Shown here: positions 28,320-37,168 of the stretch, piece by piece
How positions within the stretch are numbered: position 1 is the stretch's first letter
Layout: the number at the start of each line of letters is the position of its first letter
Assembly: GCA_014192625.1 (NCBI GenBank)
Contig: BJHM01000006.1
Coordinates: forward strand, 62,001-126,000
Source: Planctomycetota bacterium
GTDB lineage: Bacteria > Planctomycetota > UBA1135 > UBA2386
DNA length: 64,000 nucleotides
Direction of reading: 5' to 3'
Notes under the pieces: generated by a model
Seen by the model: only the letters and a program-made list of their open reading frames with translations
What the model was told of the DNA's origin: nothing
Databases searched by the model: none
Position numbers and translations under genes: made by a program

Positions 28320-29060
28320 ATGGATCGACACACACCCACCCCTCAACTTGAGGATCGTCTGTATTTTCGACAGTTGCTCGGCGGTCGCGACTTCGCGAGC
28401 AAGAATCGCTTCGCCAAGCAGATGGTCAACTTCGTCTACCTGATCGGCGACCGCGAAACGAAGGAGTGCGTGATCGTGGACCCTGCCTACGCCGTGCGCG
28501 AGTTGGTCGACCTTGCCTTGCAGGATGACATGCGCATCAAAGGCGCGCTTGCCACGCACTACCACCCAGATCACATCGGCGGCGACCTGTTTGGCAACGA
28601 CATCGAGGGCGCAAAAGAGCTGCTGTCGCTGTTGCCGGTGAAGCTGCACGTGCAAAAGCCCGAAGCAATGTGGGTGAAGCGCGTCACTGGCTGTAGTGAT
28701 AGCGACCTGGCACTGCACGACAGCGGCGATGTATTGAAGGTCGGCGAAATCTCGATCCAACTGATCCACACGCCAGGCCACACAAAGGGCTCGCAGTGTT
28801 TTCTGGTGCAGAACCGCCTGGTTGCCGGCGACACATTGTTCTTGCAGGGTTGCGGGCGCACCGACCTGCCGGGCGGCGATCCGCGCGATCTTTATCTGTC
28901 ACTCACCCAGAAACTGGCCCAGGTGCCAGACTCGGCCACCCTGTTTCCTGGCCACCTTTACGACCCGCGCCCCTCGGCGTTGCTCGGTGAGACGCGAAAG
29001 AGCAACACGGTGTTCAAGCCGCGGACCGAGCTCGAGTGGCTGCAGTTGTTTGCTAAGTGA
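28320..29060 (+). CDS. Metallo-beta-lactamase-fold hydrolase (glyoxalase II-like)
   Basis: A 246-residue cytoplasmic MBL-fold hydrolase. Zinc ligands are in THYHPDHIGGD, HTPGHTKGS, GDTLF and GHLY, the pattern of glyoxalase II and persulfide-dioxygenase-like members. The ATG at 28320 is used; an upstream in-frame start exists. The start lies 11 bp from the ATG of the divergent 1207-residue protein, so promoters must lie within or beyond the coding sequences. The substrate (thioester, or glutathione-type conjugate) cannot be deduced. Confidence 0.85.
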   Translation: MDRHTPTPQLEDRLYFRQLLGGRDFASKNRFAKQMVNFVYLIGDRETKECVIVDPAYAVRELVDLALQDDMRIKGALATHYHPDHIGGDLFGNDIEGAKELLSLLPVKLHVQKPEAMWVKRVTGCSDSDLALHDSGDVLKVGEISIQLIHTPGHTKGSQCFLVQNRLVAGDTLFLQGCGRTDLPGGDPRDLYLSLTQKLAQVPDSATLFPGHLYDPRPSALLGETRKSNTVFKPRTELEWLQLFAK

Positions 29061-29080
29061 CGATGTGCGCGGCTACTTCT

Positions 29081-29293
29081 TCAGCATGTGGAATGGGGCC
29101 GGAACACATCAGCGAAGCCATACCAGTAAGCGGACAGGTTGCAAAACACCGTCGGGTCATAGTTGACGCCGTTGTAGATCGCGACGAACGGGAGAGACAC
29201 CACGCCGCCGCAGAACACAAACGGCATCCAATACCAATGCTCCGGGGGGACCGCCTCGCGGCACAAATCGACGCCGCCAGTAATCGGGCTCAC
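29081..29293 (-). CDS. Small protein with hydrophobic centre, coupled to the 88-residue gene
   Basis: A 70-residue unknown. The GTG at 29293 overlaps the upstream stop (GTGA), a sign of translational coupling. The middle (WMPFVFCGGVVSLPFVAIY) is hydrophobic enough for one membrane segment; the C-terminus is aromatic-rich (YWYGF). It resembles no family I know. A longer TTG-initiated form from 29314 is possible. The gene ends 20 bp short of the end of the convergent MBL-fold gene. Confidence 0.42.
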   Translation of the reverse strand: MSPITGGVDLCREAVPPEHWYWMPFVFCGGVVSLPFVAIYNGVNYDPTVFCNLSAYWYGFADVFRPHSTC

Positions 29294-29556
29294 CGCGGTT
29301 TTGGGTCTCGCCAATAGTTGTTCGCCGCTGCGATGGTTGCAAACTCAGTCGCCACGGTCTGACAGATTGCAATCAGCATTGCGGCATCTTCGGCATAGAT
29401 CGGCCGAAGCCGTTCGCGCACAACGGAGTCCGGCTGGGTGACTTTGATAACCAACCTCGACATCTTGATCGCCAGTTGCCGGCCTTCTTCAGGCGTCCTG
29501 GTGAGCAACGTGTTTCCTGGAATAAGTTGAAATGGCAGCGCGGCTGGTTCGCTCAT
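29290..29556 (-). CDS. Small helical protein of unknown function
   Basis: An 88-residue, probably all-helical soluble protein, not recognised. ATG at 29556 with no clear Shine-Dalgarno site. Some codons (AGG, CGG) are used more than in the neighbours, and the 5' flank (29557-29720) is AT-rich compared with the rest of the window, which hints at a foreign or recently gained piece. Coupled to the 70-residue gene by a GTGA overlap. An AT-rich upstream motif (AGTAAAAT) could be part of a promoter. Confidence 0.45.
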   Translation of the reverse strand: MSEPAALPFQLIPGNTLLTRTPEEGRQLAIKMSRLVIKVTQPDSVVRERLRPIYAEDAAMLIAICQTVATEFATIAAANNYWRDPKPR

Positions 29557-30145
29557 AGAAAAATTTTACTGAGGAATTTTTTGAAATTGTGAGGGAATTC
29601 GGAAGCGCACAAAGTGCAGGCAACTCGCACCGCGATATCAAATACCAAAAGCAATAATTCGGGCCAACGATCCATGGCTGATCATCTTCACGCTGCGCAA
29701 CCGGCCGATCGCACAACGTTTCGATCGTGGATTATTCATGACGGGTAACACGCAAAGGCAACGACTCGCAGACAAAAAACCAATCCGCCCGCTCGTTGCG
29801 CTGGTGCCGCGGCCGTCGCTGCCCGATGAACGTGCTGGTGACTGCGAAAATGATGGCCCGCGCGAACGCTACCGCCCGCAGGCTTCGGGCTCCTCCAACA
29901 CCACACCGATGCGCCGCCAGAACAGCCGCTCAACAACGGCCCGCTGCGTCGCCGCCGAAAGCCTCCGTCCCAACGCTCTAACCAAAAATCGCGGCCCTCG
30001 CCAACGCGACTTCCAAGCAGAGCTGCTGCGCCGCGCCAACCTCATCCACGTGCGGAGAAGCCCCACCCGAAAAAGGCCGCCGTTTCCTGCCCGCCACCTG
30101 CCACGGTCGGTCTTCCGCAGCGTCCATGAGCACCAAGGCCTCCCC
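29557..30145. other. Gene-poor interval, AT-rich at its left end
   Basis: No convincing CDS. Open frames on both strands here (for example 29738-30274 plus, 29869-30213 minus) are Arg/Pro/Ser-rich without family features and overlap each other, as expected for non-coding GC-rich DNA. 29560-29720 is markedly AT-rich. It could be decayed gene material. Confidence 0.5.
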
Positions 30146-30177
30146 AAAAAGCCGCCGAAGTTCACATTCGGCTTTTT
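30146..30177. terminator. Bidirectional intrinsic terminator
   Basis: AAAAAGCCG at 30146-30154 and CGGCTTTTT at 30169-30177, with an inner GCCGAA/TTCGGC alternative. T-runs on both strands. On the minus strand it lies downstream of the DUF2293 gene and the small ORF at 30162-30302. Confidence 0.7.
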
Positions 30178-30302
30178 GCGATGCCTAAGTGGCTCACGGC
30201 GAACAGGACGCACCCGACCACGCCTGCACCGCCGAGTGCAACCGGACTGTGCACGGTGCAGTCCTCATAACTGACGAACTGGCCCGCGCGGTAATCGCCC
30301 AC
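30162..30302 (-). CDS. Possible 46-residue single-pass membrane protein
   Basis: A GTG at 30302 opens a frame reading VGDYRAGQF... with a 20-residue hydrophobic stretch (ALGGAGVVGCVLFAVSHLGI, about residues 22-41) and a stop in the loop of the terminator. It follows the DUF2293 gene by 91 bp on the same strand. No Shine-Dalgarno site is clear. Coding is uncertain. Confidence 0.25.
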   Translation of the reverse strand: MGDYRAGQFVSYEDCTVHSPVALGGAGVVGCVLFAVSHLGIAKSRM

Positions 30303-30393
30303 TTCATAACCGCCTGACTAACAAGAAAACTTTGTTACACCGCAGGAAAAACAACCTGCAACCCAAGCCACCTAGCAAGGCCCCGACAGCTCG

Positions 30394-31107
30394 CTAATCG
30401 ACCGTGTGGATCGTGTCCTGAGCGAGTCCCGTGATCGCCAGACAAGTGCGCAACAAACACTGGCCCGGTTCGATTACCACCCCAGCGCGGTAACTCGACA
30501 GCAATTGCCGCGAACGTTCGGCCAGCATGCGCCGCACTTCCCGCCGCATGCCTTTCACCCGCGGAATGTGCAGGTGGTCGTAGCCGGTGGTCTGATGCCG
30601 CAGCCATGCGATCGTTGCCGCCGCCGCGCGCGCCTCGATCGGAATGCGCTTTGTCCGCGCCACCGTGCCACTGCCGACTGGCGTTGCATGCGCGGCGATC
30701 GCTGCGGCAACGAGCCCAGATAGTTCTGCATACCCTGGCGCAAAGCTAAGGAACTCGCGCACCGCCGTCGTGAAGTCCACTGCGTATTCCTGCTGCGCCA
30801 CCGCCCGCTGCGCGCGGCCCTTTTCGAGTCGCTTGCCATAAGCTTTATCTTGTCGTTCGAGAAGCACCTCGGCGCGCAACTTTGTCACGCGCGCCAAAGG
30901 TGCCCACACGCCGCGCGAAAACAGCTTGTTGCCGCGCTTCTCCTGCACGGTCCAGGTCGGCCCCGCGGCCTTCACACGCCGCGTCAACAACGCATCCCCG
31001 GGCGGCAGCAGCACCCAATCTGCGGGCGGCCGCAGCACCGCGCCTTGCTGATCACGCAGACTGCGAGCATCGGGGCCAGGGCGGCAAATGCGATTCTGAA
31101 AAGGCAT
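30394..31107 (-). CDS. DUF2293 family protein
   Basis: A 237-residue soluble protein of the DUF2293 family. The signature opening is visible: LLTRRVKAAGPTWTVQEK followed by RGNKLFSRGVWAP. The C-terminal half is helical and Arg-rich (GMRREVRRMLAERSRQLL), consistent with nucleic-acid contact. ATG at 31107; the GTG at 31125 is an alternative. Function is unknown across the family. It is transcribed on the same strand as algI but there is no sign of coupling. Confidence 0.75.
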   Translation of the reverse strand: MPFQNRICRPGPDARSLRDQQGAVLRPPADWVLLPPGDALLTRRVKAAGPTWTVQEKRGNKLFSRGVWAPLARVTKLRAEVLLERQDKAYGKRLEKGRAQRAVAQQEYAVDFTTAVREFLSFAPGYAELSGLVAAAIAAHATPVGSGTVARTKRIPIEARAAAATIAWLRHQTTGYDHLHIPRVKGMRREVRRMLAERSRQLLSSYRAGVVIEPGQCLLRTCLAITGLAQDTIHTVD

Positions 31108-31164
31108 AGGCGCTTTATGTAGCACGCAGTGTTTGGCCTCGACAGGGCAAGCCTGCTGCGCGAC

Positions 31165-32547
31165 TCAGAATTGAAAGTAAATGAAGGGGATGTAGTCAGT
31201 CGCCAGCAGGTGGCAGACGGACACGAAGAACCCGAGCGCCAATACAACGATCAGCCAGAGCGGCGGCTTGCGGAGGAGGGCCCATGAGTTGGGCAGACAC
31301 AGAGCCACGAACAAGCCCACGAACAGCATCACGTAGCCTCGCATCGTGTCGGTGGGCACTTGCAGCACCGAACCAAACCCGTGCATGCCGAACAGGCTTT
31401 GCCACAAATCACCAAGGTGCGTGAAGTCGCGCGCCACGAACATCGACCAACCAAACGTAAAAATCAGGTAGGTGCAGAGCATCTGCAGCGGCCGCGGCAG
31501 GCCTGCGTGGAGGGCCTTGCGGCCATTCCAGCGTTCGAGGCTGAGCCAAACGCCTTGATATGCGCCCCAGCAGAGGAACGGCCAATTGGCGCCGTGCCAG
31601 ATGCCGCCGAGCAGCATCGTCAACAGCAGGTTGCGATACGTCTGCCACTCGCCGTGGCGATTGCCACCGAGCGGGACGTAGAGGTAGTCGCGCAACCACG
31701 TCGACAGGCTGATATGCCAGCGCCGCCACGATTCGGTGATGCTCAACGATTGGTATGGCGAGTCAAAGTTGCGGACGAATGTAAAGCCCGTCATTTGACC
31801 GAGACCTACCGCCATGTCCGAATACGCCGAGAAGTCGAAGTAGATCTGGATCGAATACGCGACCAACGCCGTCCATACCGGCAAAGCACCGGCGTGGTCC
31901 ATGGCGAACCCCGCGCGCGCCAGCGGCTCGACGGCGTCGGCCACCATCACCTTCTTCACCATGCCGATCATGAAGAACAGCACGCCGTTGCTGAACAGGT
32001 GCCAAGAGTGCACGCGCGTGGCCACCTGCTCGATCACGTCGCGGTAGCGCACGATTGGGCCTGCCACGAGTTGCGGGAACATCGTGACATAGCAGGCAAA
32101 CCCGATGAACGACCGCGTCGGCGGCACTTGGCCCCAGTAGACGTCGATCGTGTAGCTCATCGACTGGAACGTGTAGAACGAGATGCCGACCGGCAGCACG
32201 ATGTCCGACCAACCCCAGTGCGACCCGGTCAGGTTCTCGGCGGTGTGGACGAACAGGTTCGCATACTTGAACCAGCCGAGCAGCGAGAGGTTGGCCACCA
32301 CCGAAGCGATCATCCACAGTTTGCGGTGCGGCCGGTTCTCCTCCTTCGCGCCCATCAGCAGCGCAAAGGTGTAGTCCATCACGGTGCTGAACAGCATGAT
32401 CAGCACCCATTCGGGCTTCTCCCAGCCATAGAAGACGATGCTGGCGAGGAACAGCCAGAGATTGCGAAACGTCGCCGGCAGCGCGTAGTAGAGCGCGAGG
32501 AACGTCGGCAAGAACGCGAACAGGAATATGAAGGAGGGGAAGACCAT
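31165..32547 (-). CDS. algI: MBOAT-family O-acyltransferase (AlgI/DltB-like)
   Basis: A 460-residue polytopic membrane O-acyltransferase of the AlgI type, which moves acyl (usually acetyl) groups across the membrane onto exported glycans. Conserved His residues sit in WRRWHISLSTWLRDYLYVPL (about His278) and GGIWHGANW (about His318). About 10-11 membrane helices. ATG at 32547. No AlgJ/AlgX or other SGNH partner, which normally completes the transfer, is adjacent. A role in polysaccharide acetylation is likely, perhaps for the polymer whose sugars are made at 46456-50259, but that link is only a guess. Confidence 0.9.
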   Translation of the reverse strand: MVFPSFIFLFAFLPTFLALYYALPATFRNLWLFLASIVFYGWEKPEWVLIMLFSTVMDYTFALLMGAKEENRPHRKLWMIASVVANLSLLGWFKYANLFVHTAENLTGSHWGWSDIVLPVGISFYTFQSMSYTIDVYWGQVPPTRSFIGFACYVTMFPQLVAGPIVRYRDVIEQVATRVHSWHLFSNGVLFFMIGMVKKVMVADAVEPLARAGFAMDHAGALPVWTALVAYSIQIYFDFSAYSDMAVGLGQMTGFTFVRNFDSPYQSLSITESWRRWHISLSTWLRDYLYVPLGGNRHGEWQTYRNLLLTMLLGGIWHGANWPFLCWGAYQGVWLSLERWNGRKALHAGLPRPLQMLCTYLIFTFGWSMFVARDFTHLGDLWQSLFGMHGFGSVLQVPTDTMRGYVMLFVGLFVALCLPNSWALLRKPPLWLIVVLALGFFVSVCHLLATDYIPFIYFQF

Positions 32548-32719
32548 TGCCTCAGCGCATCACCTGGCGCACAGTATTAGTCCCACTGCGGCCGTGCGGG
32601 GCGAGCATATTTCGTCATTGACCGACCATGGGGCATTACTGACCCGCGGCCCGCCGCAAACCCGCCGCGCTTTCCCGCCGGCGACTCGCGCCCCCTGCGC
32701 CGCTATGCTGTTTGCCCCG

Positions 32720-33433
32720 ATGTCCGATCCGTCGCAACAGCCCCTGCCCTACAACCCGCGCATGAACCGAGGCGGCAAGCTCGCATTCCGCGCGCGAACT
32801 CAAGATGAGGATTTAGCCCCGGGGGATCGGCTGGTTCACGGCGGCCAAAATCCGCCACAGCTCGACGACCTCGTGCCCGCGGGCTTTGCCCACTTGGAGA
32901 TCGAGATCGGTCCTGGCAAGGGCGCATTCCTAGTTGCTGCGACCGAGTGCAAGCCCGACACGTTTACGCTCGGCATCGAAGCGGCGCCCAACTACGCGTC
33001 CTACACGGCAACCAAGCTCGCAGCGAAAGGCCTAAAGAACGGCCTGGCCTTGATTGATAACGGCAAGCTCTACCTGCAGGACCGCGTGCGGAATGGTTCG
33101 CTGCGCGCGGTGCACGTCTACTACCCAGATCCATGGCCCAAGCGCCGTCACAGTGGCCGCCGCTTCTTCACCGATGAAGTGCCGAACATCCTTGCGGAGG
33201 CCCTGATGGACAACGGCTATCTCTACGTCGCCACTGACAACGCGGCCTACGGCGGCCAGATTTGTCGCGTGCTCGGCAGTGCGCCGCTACTCGAACGCGA
33301 CGAAGCAGAAGAACAGAACGCCCTCGCGCGCGGTCCGGGCCATGCGTTTTCGCCGACCAACTTCGAACGCAAATATCAGGAAGAGGGCCGCATCCTGCGC
33401 CGCTACGCTTTCCGTCGACTGCCGCGCCTATGA
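32720..33433 (+). CDS. trmB: tRNA (guanine-N7-)-methyltransferase
   Basis: Methylates G46 in the tRNA variable loop using S-adenosylmethionine (237 residues). The SAM-binding loop EIGPGKGAFL and the signature YPDPWPKRRH followed by RRFFTDEV are intact. Starts at ATG 32720 or ATG 32705; the frame is open further upstream, in sequence divergent from algI. The stop overlaps the Rieske start (ATGA). Confidence 0.93.
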   Translation: MSDPSQQPLPYNPRMNRGGKLAFRARTQDEDLAPGDRLVHGGQNPPQLDDLVPAGFAHLEIEIGPGKGAFLVAATECKPDTFTLGIEAAPNYASYTATKLAAKGLKNGLALIDNGKLYLQDRVRNGSLRAVHVYYPDPWPKRRHSGRRFFTDEVPNILAEALMDNGYLYVATDNAAYGGQICRVLGSAPLLERDEAEEQNALARGPGHAFSPTNFERKYQEEGRILRRYAFRRLPRL

Positions 33434-33741
33434 AGCAACGCTGGCTCAATATCGGCCGCCCCACGGAGTTGCATTTTTCACCAGGTGCAGCGGTGCGCAT
33501 CGAGGACAAGTGGCTCGCGATCTTTCCGCTCGACGGTGGCTTCGTTGCAATCGACAACGCCTGCCCACATGCCGGTGCGCCGCTCTGCGATGGATCCGTG
33601 CAGGACGGCAAGGTCGCGTGCTGCCTGCACCTTTGGGAGTTTGATCTGCGCACCGGCACCTGCGATGTCGGCGTCGCCTGGAATGTGACGAGCTACCCGG
33701 TGCGCGTCACAGACGGCGTGCTGCAAGTGGCGCTGCCGTAG
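33430..33741 (+). CDS. Rieske-type [2Fe-2S] ferredoxin
   Basis: A 103-residue single-domain Rieske protein. The cluster ligands are in CPHAGAPL and CCLHLWEFD (C-x-H and C-x2-H pairs). There is no membrane anchor, so it resembles NirD or the ferredoxin component of a dioxygenase. It is translationally coupled to trmB through an ATGA overlap. No oxygenase or nitrite reductase subunit lies nearby, so its electron partner is unknown. Confidence 0.88.
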   Translation: MKQRWLNIGRPTELHFSPGAAVRIEDKWLAIFPLDGGFVAIDNACPHAGAPLCDGSVQDGKVACCLHLWEFDLRTGTCDVGVAWNVTSYPVRVTDGVLQVALP

Positions 33742-34173
33742 TCGCCACGCAAACGCATACCTCGGCGACTGGCGCGGGGCGCAACGCAACGGGTGCGGTT
33801 TCACAAGTGCGGCTTGCTAGCAGCAGGATGGGGCGGCGAACCGGCGCAACTTGCCGCGAAAAACAACTGCTGCACCGAGTCCAACAAAACGCCATGGTTG
33901 GCCCGCCAAAAATGCATGGCCAGCTGCGCGGGCCAATGTGCGGCACAGCCCCCCCGTCGCAGTTGCCGCCCAAATTAAATCTGCAACGCTGGCGCCCCCA
34001 CCAAACGATGGCCTTGTAGATGACGGTGGCGCGCCTTTTTTGTGCAGTGAACTTTGGCGGGTTCGTTGCGCGCCATTCGGCAGCTTCCTCGCCTCGGCAC
34101 TTCCAACGCACCCCTTAGCACTTCCACGCACCCAGTCTGGTTCCTATCGTTGGCAGGATCGCATGAGGACTAC
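33742..34173. other. Intergenic stretch upstream of lysS
   Basis: About 430 bp with no recognisable gene; open frames on both strands are short shadows without family features. It should contain the lysS promoter. A 6-bp GTCGCC/GGCGAC stem at 33740-33768 could be a weak terminator for the Rieske gene. Confidence 0.4.
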
Positions 34174-35706
34174 GTGACCGACGGCATCGCCAAAGACCGA
34201 TTTGAAAAGTTGCAGGCACTCCGAGGCGCAGGGGTCGACCCGTATCCGCCCAAGGTGCCGCAAGGTGTGCCAGTGGCAAGCGTGCTGGACGGCCTCGACC
34301 AGAAGATCGGCCAGATAGTCACGCTGTGCGGCAGGCTCACGCAGATCCGCGATTTCGGCAAACTCCGCTTCAGCCATCTTGGCGACCGCACCGGTTCGAT
34401 TCAGGTGGGCTTCGAGCGCGATCGCTTGCCCACGTTCTGGCCCGACCGCAAACGCGTCGAGGCCAATGATCTGGTAGCCATCAAAGGCCAGCTCGGCCGG
34501 ACCCAGAAGGGCGAACCAACCTTGTGGGCTACCGAGGTGGTGCTCGCGAGCAAGGCGCTGCGCGCAGCCCCCGAGAAGTGGCACGGCCTGCAAGATCAGG
34601 AGCAGCGCTACCGCCAGCGCTACGTCGACCTGTTTGCCAACCCCGAGATTCGCAAGGCGTTTGCGGTGCGCTCGCAAATCGTGCGCGAGATCCGCGCCTA
34701 CTTCGACAGCCTCGGCTACGACGAAGTTGAGACCCCGATCCTGCAGCCGATCTTTGGCGGTGCCACAGCGCGGCCGTTCGTTACGCACCACAACACGCTC
34801 GACATGCAGCTCTTTTTGCGCATCGCGCCGGAGCTGTATCTAAAGCGCCTGATCGTCGGCGGCATGGAGCGCGTCTACGAGATCGGCCGCGTGTTCCGCA
34901 ACGAAGGCATCAGCACGCGCCATAATCCCGAGTTCACGATGCTCGAGAGCTATGAAGCGTGGGCGGACTATCACGACATCATGGCGCGCGTCGAAGGCAT
35001 GTTTGCGCACCTGTGTGACAAAGTGATGAAGGGTAACAGCACGATTGAATGGAAGGGCGCGAGCTACGATTTGCGCCCACCGTTCCAAAGGGCGCGCTAC
35101 CTCGACTTGTTCGCCGCAAAAAACAACGGCCTCGACTGGTTTGATCACGCGCAGGTGGTGCTGCGCGCAAAGGAACTCAAGCTCGAATGGCAGGGCATCG
35201 CCCCCGAGAAGCTCGCCAACGATGTGTTTGAGGCGACGGTCGAGGACTCGCTCTCTGGCCCGATCTTCGTGCACGACTATCCGGTCGCGATCTCGCCGCT
35301 CGCCAAGCGCAATCCCTTGGACCCGCGCGTGACCGAACGCTTCGAGCTGTTTGTCGCGGGGATGGAGATCGCCAACGCCTTCTCCGAACTCAACGACCCG
35401 ATCGATCAGGAGCAACGCTTTCAAGATCAGCTGCGGCACAAGGATGGCGAATCGGCGAGCGAAGTGGATGTCGACTACGTGACCGCGCTTGAGTTTGGCA
35501 TGCCGCCAGCCGGAGGACTTGGCGTCGGCATCGACCGGCTCTGCATGCTGCTGACCTCGTCAGTGTCGATCCGCGACGTGGTGCTCTTCCCGCTGCTGCG
35601 CCGGGTCGATCCAAACGTGGATGCCACGGTGGGTATCCCTGCGGAACCAACGACCGGACCGATCGCCACTCCTACCGCTGGTGCAAGGCCACCAGCGCAG
35701 GCCTGA
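34174..35706 (+). CDS. lysS: Lysyl-tRNA synthetase, class II
   Basis: Charges tRNA-Lys (510 residues). An N-terminal OB-fold anticodon-binding domain (about 50-150; GRLTQIRDFGKLRFSHLGD) is followed by the class II catalytic core. Motif 2 (FRNEGISTRHNPEFTMLE) and motif 3 (GGLGVGIDRLCMLL) are intact. The GTG at 34174 follows GAGGA by about 6 nt; the longer frame upstream is not synthetase-like. An Ala/Pro/Thr-rich tail of about 25 residues is unusual. First gene of a run with the Lol exporter. Confidence 0.97.
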   Translation: MTDGIAKDRFEKLQALRGAGVDPYPPKVPQGVPVASVLDGLDQKIGQIVTLCGRLTQIRDFGKLRFSHLGDRTGSIQVGFERDRLPTFWPDRKRVEANDLVAIKGQLGRTQKGEPTLWATEVVLASKALRAAPEKWHGLQDQEQRYRQRYVDLFANPEIRKAFAVRSQIVREIRAYFDSLGYDEVETPILQPIFGGATARPFVTHHNTLDMQLFLRIAPELYLKRLIVGGMERVYEIGRVFRNEGISTRHNPEFTMLESYEAWADYHDIMARVEGMFAHLCDKVMKGNSTIEWKGASYDLRPPFQRARYLDLFAAKNNGLDWFDHAQVVLRAKELKLEWQGIAPEKLANDVFEATVEDSLSGPIFVHDYPVAISPLAKRNPLDPRVTERFELFVAGMEIANAFSELNDPIDQEQRFQDQLRHKDGESASEVDVDYVTALEFGMPPAGGLGVGIDRLCMLLTSSVSIRDVVLFPLLRRVDPNVDATVGIPAEPTTGPIATPTAGARPPAQA

Positions 35707-35716
35707 CCAATAAGCC

Positions 35717-37168
35717 GTGGGTACAGCATTCACTTGGCTGCTTGCCCTGCGCTATCTCACGTCGCGCTGGGTGAATGTGCTTTGCGTGCTCGGCGTGGCG
35801 GTTGCCGTCTGGGCGCTGATCGTCGTGCCTTCGGTGTTTGCCGGCTTCATCGCCGACATCTACACCGAAGTGCGGCGGACTTCGCCGGACTTGATGCTGA
35901 CTGGGCTACCGCACGACACCGGCTACGAGGCGCTGCGCGCAGCGCTCGCCGCGGATAAAGACGTGGTTGCATTAGCGCCACGACTGCGACACTACGGCGT
36001 GATCTACCAGCGCAGTAGCGGCATCGGCCGCACATTTTCAACCGACGTCGACTTCAGCAGCGTTGGCACCAACTTCGTGCAAGTGATCGGCATCGATCCG
36101 CAAAGCGAAGCAAACGTCACGCCATTAAACGACTGGCTCGAGCGCGCGAGTAAACCACCCAACAAAATCAGCCGGCTCAAAGCTCCAATCCTCGGCCCCG
36201 ATCTACAGGTGCCTGGCGACATGGAACGGCAAGCGCGCAGGAAGCACGATTTGCCGGTGCCTGCACAAGGCGATTGGCGTTCGATCTGGCCAGGGATGCT
36301 GCTCAGCAGTTCACGTTGCTCGCGGATGTTTTCACTGCAAACGGGCTATCCAATCGACCTCGTAGCAGTCGCATGGACCAAGGGCGGCGGTACGGGCGGC
36401 AGCGCCGGGGTCACGACTCTGAAGAAGACCTTTGCCTGCGCCGGTGCGTTCTCGACCGGTTCGCGACTGTTCGACGAAGTGACCGCGCTGATAGCGATCG
36501 AACCACTGCGCGAGATGCTCGGCGAGTCCGCGCTCGACGGGGCAAGCATCGACCTCGTCACCGATATTGCGATTCGCTGCAAGCAAGGACTCAGCGATGA
36601 ACAACTCGGCCAACTGGCAGCGCGGCTTTGCACGCGCGTGCTGCCGATCCTCGGCAACAACAGCAAAGCCGAGGTGTTGACTTGGCGCGGCCAGAACCGG
36701 GTGATCCTCGATGCCGTCGATCTCGAACGTGCGATGACCACCGTCGTGCTATTCGCCGTCATGCTGATCGCCGCGTTCCTGATTTATGCGACCCTGCACA
36801 TGATGGTGACGCAGAAGATCAAGGACATCGGCATCCTCACCGCACTCGGTGGTGCGCCAGCGGCGGTAGGGTCCGTGTTCACGCAATGTGGCTTCGTGAT
36901 CGGCCTGCTCGGCTCATTGTCCGGCACAGCACTCGGCATCCTCTCAGTCATCGAACTCAATCCGATCAACGACTGGATGACGCGAACCTTCGGCGTGGCG
37001 CTGTTTGACCATTCGCTGTTCGACCTGCCCGAAATCCCTTACCAACTCGAACCAATGTGGATCATCAAGGTCGCCGTTCTGGCACTGGCGATGTCACTGT
37101 TGGTCGCGTGGCTGCCTGCCCGCAAAGCAGCCAGAATGAATCCCGTGAAGGCGTTGTCATACGAATGA
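35717..37168 (+). CDS. LolC/LolE-type ABC transporter permease (first)
   Basis: A 483-residue membrane subunit of a lipoprotein-releasing (LolCDE) or MacB-like transporter. One N-terminal helix (about 19-44), a large periplasmic domain (~50-330), and three C-terminal helices with the DIGILTALGGAP coupling motif, i.e. FtsX topology. GTG start at 35717, 10 bp after lysS. The ATPase gene overlaps its stop. The periplasmic part contains LDAVDLERAMTTVVL just before the helix bundle, as in LolC/LolE. Together with the next two genes it forms a complete C-D-E set. Confidence 0.88.
   Translation: MGTAFTWLLALRYLTSRWVNVLCVLGVAVAVWALIVVPSVFAGFIADIYTEVRRTSPDLMLTGLPHDTGYEALRAALAADKDVVALAPRLRHYGVIYQRSSGIGRTFSTDVDFSSVGTNFVQVIGIDPQSEANVTPLNDWLERASKPPNKISRLKAPILGPDLQVPGDMERQARRKHDLPVPAQGDWRSIWPGMLLSSSRCSRMFSLQTGYPIDLVAVAWTKGGGTGGSAGVTTLKKTFACAGAFSTGSRLFDEVTALIAIEPLREMLGESALDGASIDLVTDIAIRCKQGLSDEQLGQLAARLCTRVLPILGNNSKAEVLTWRGQNRVILDAVDLERAMTTVVLFAVMLIAAFLIYATLHMMVTQKIKDIGILTALGGAPAAVGSVFTQCGFVIGLLGSLSGTALGILSVIELNPINDWMTRTFGVALFDHSLFDLPEIPYQLEPMWIIKVAVLALAMSLLVAWLPARKAARMNPVKALSYE

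Noticed and set aside
29738-30274. 178-codon plus-strand frame
   Set aside because: Arg/Pro-rich, overlapped by equally long minus frames, and passes through a terminator hairpin.
31360-32580. 406-codon frame antisense to algI
   Set aside because: Low complexity (Arg/Gln/His-rich), no motif; the MBOAT gene on the other strand is clear.
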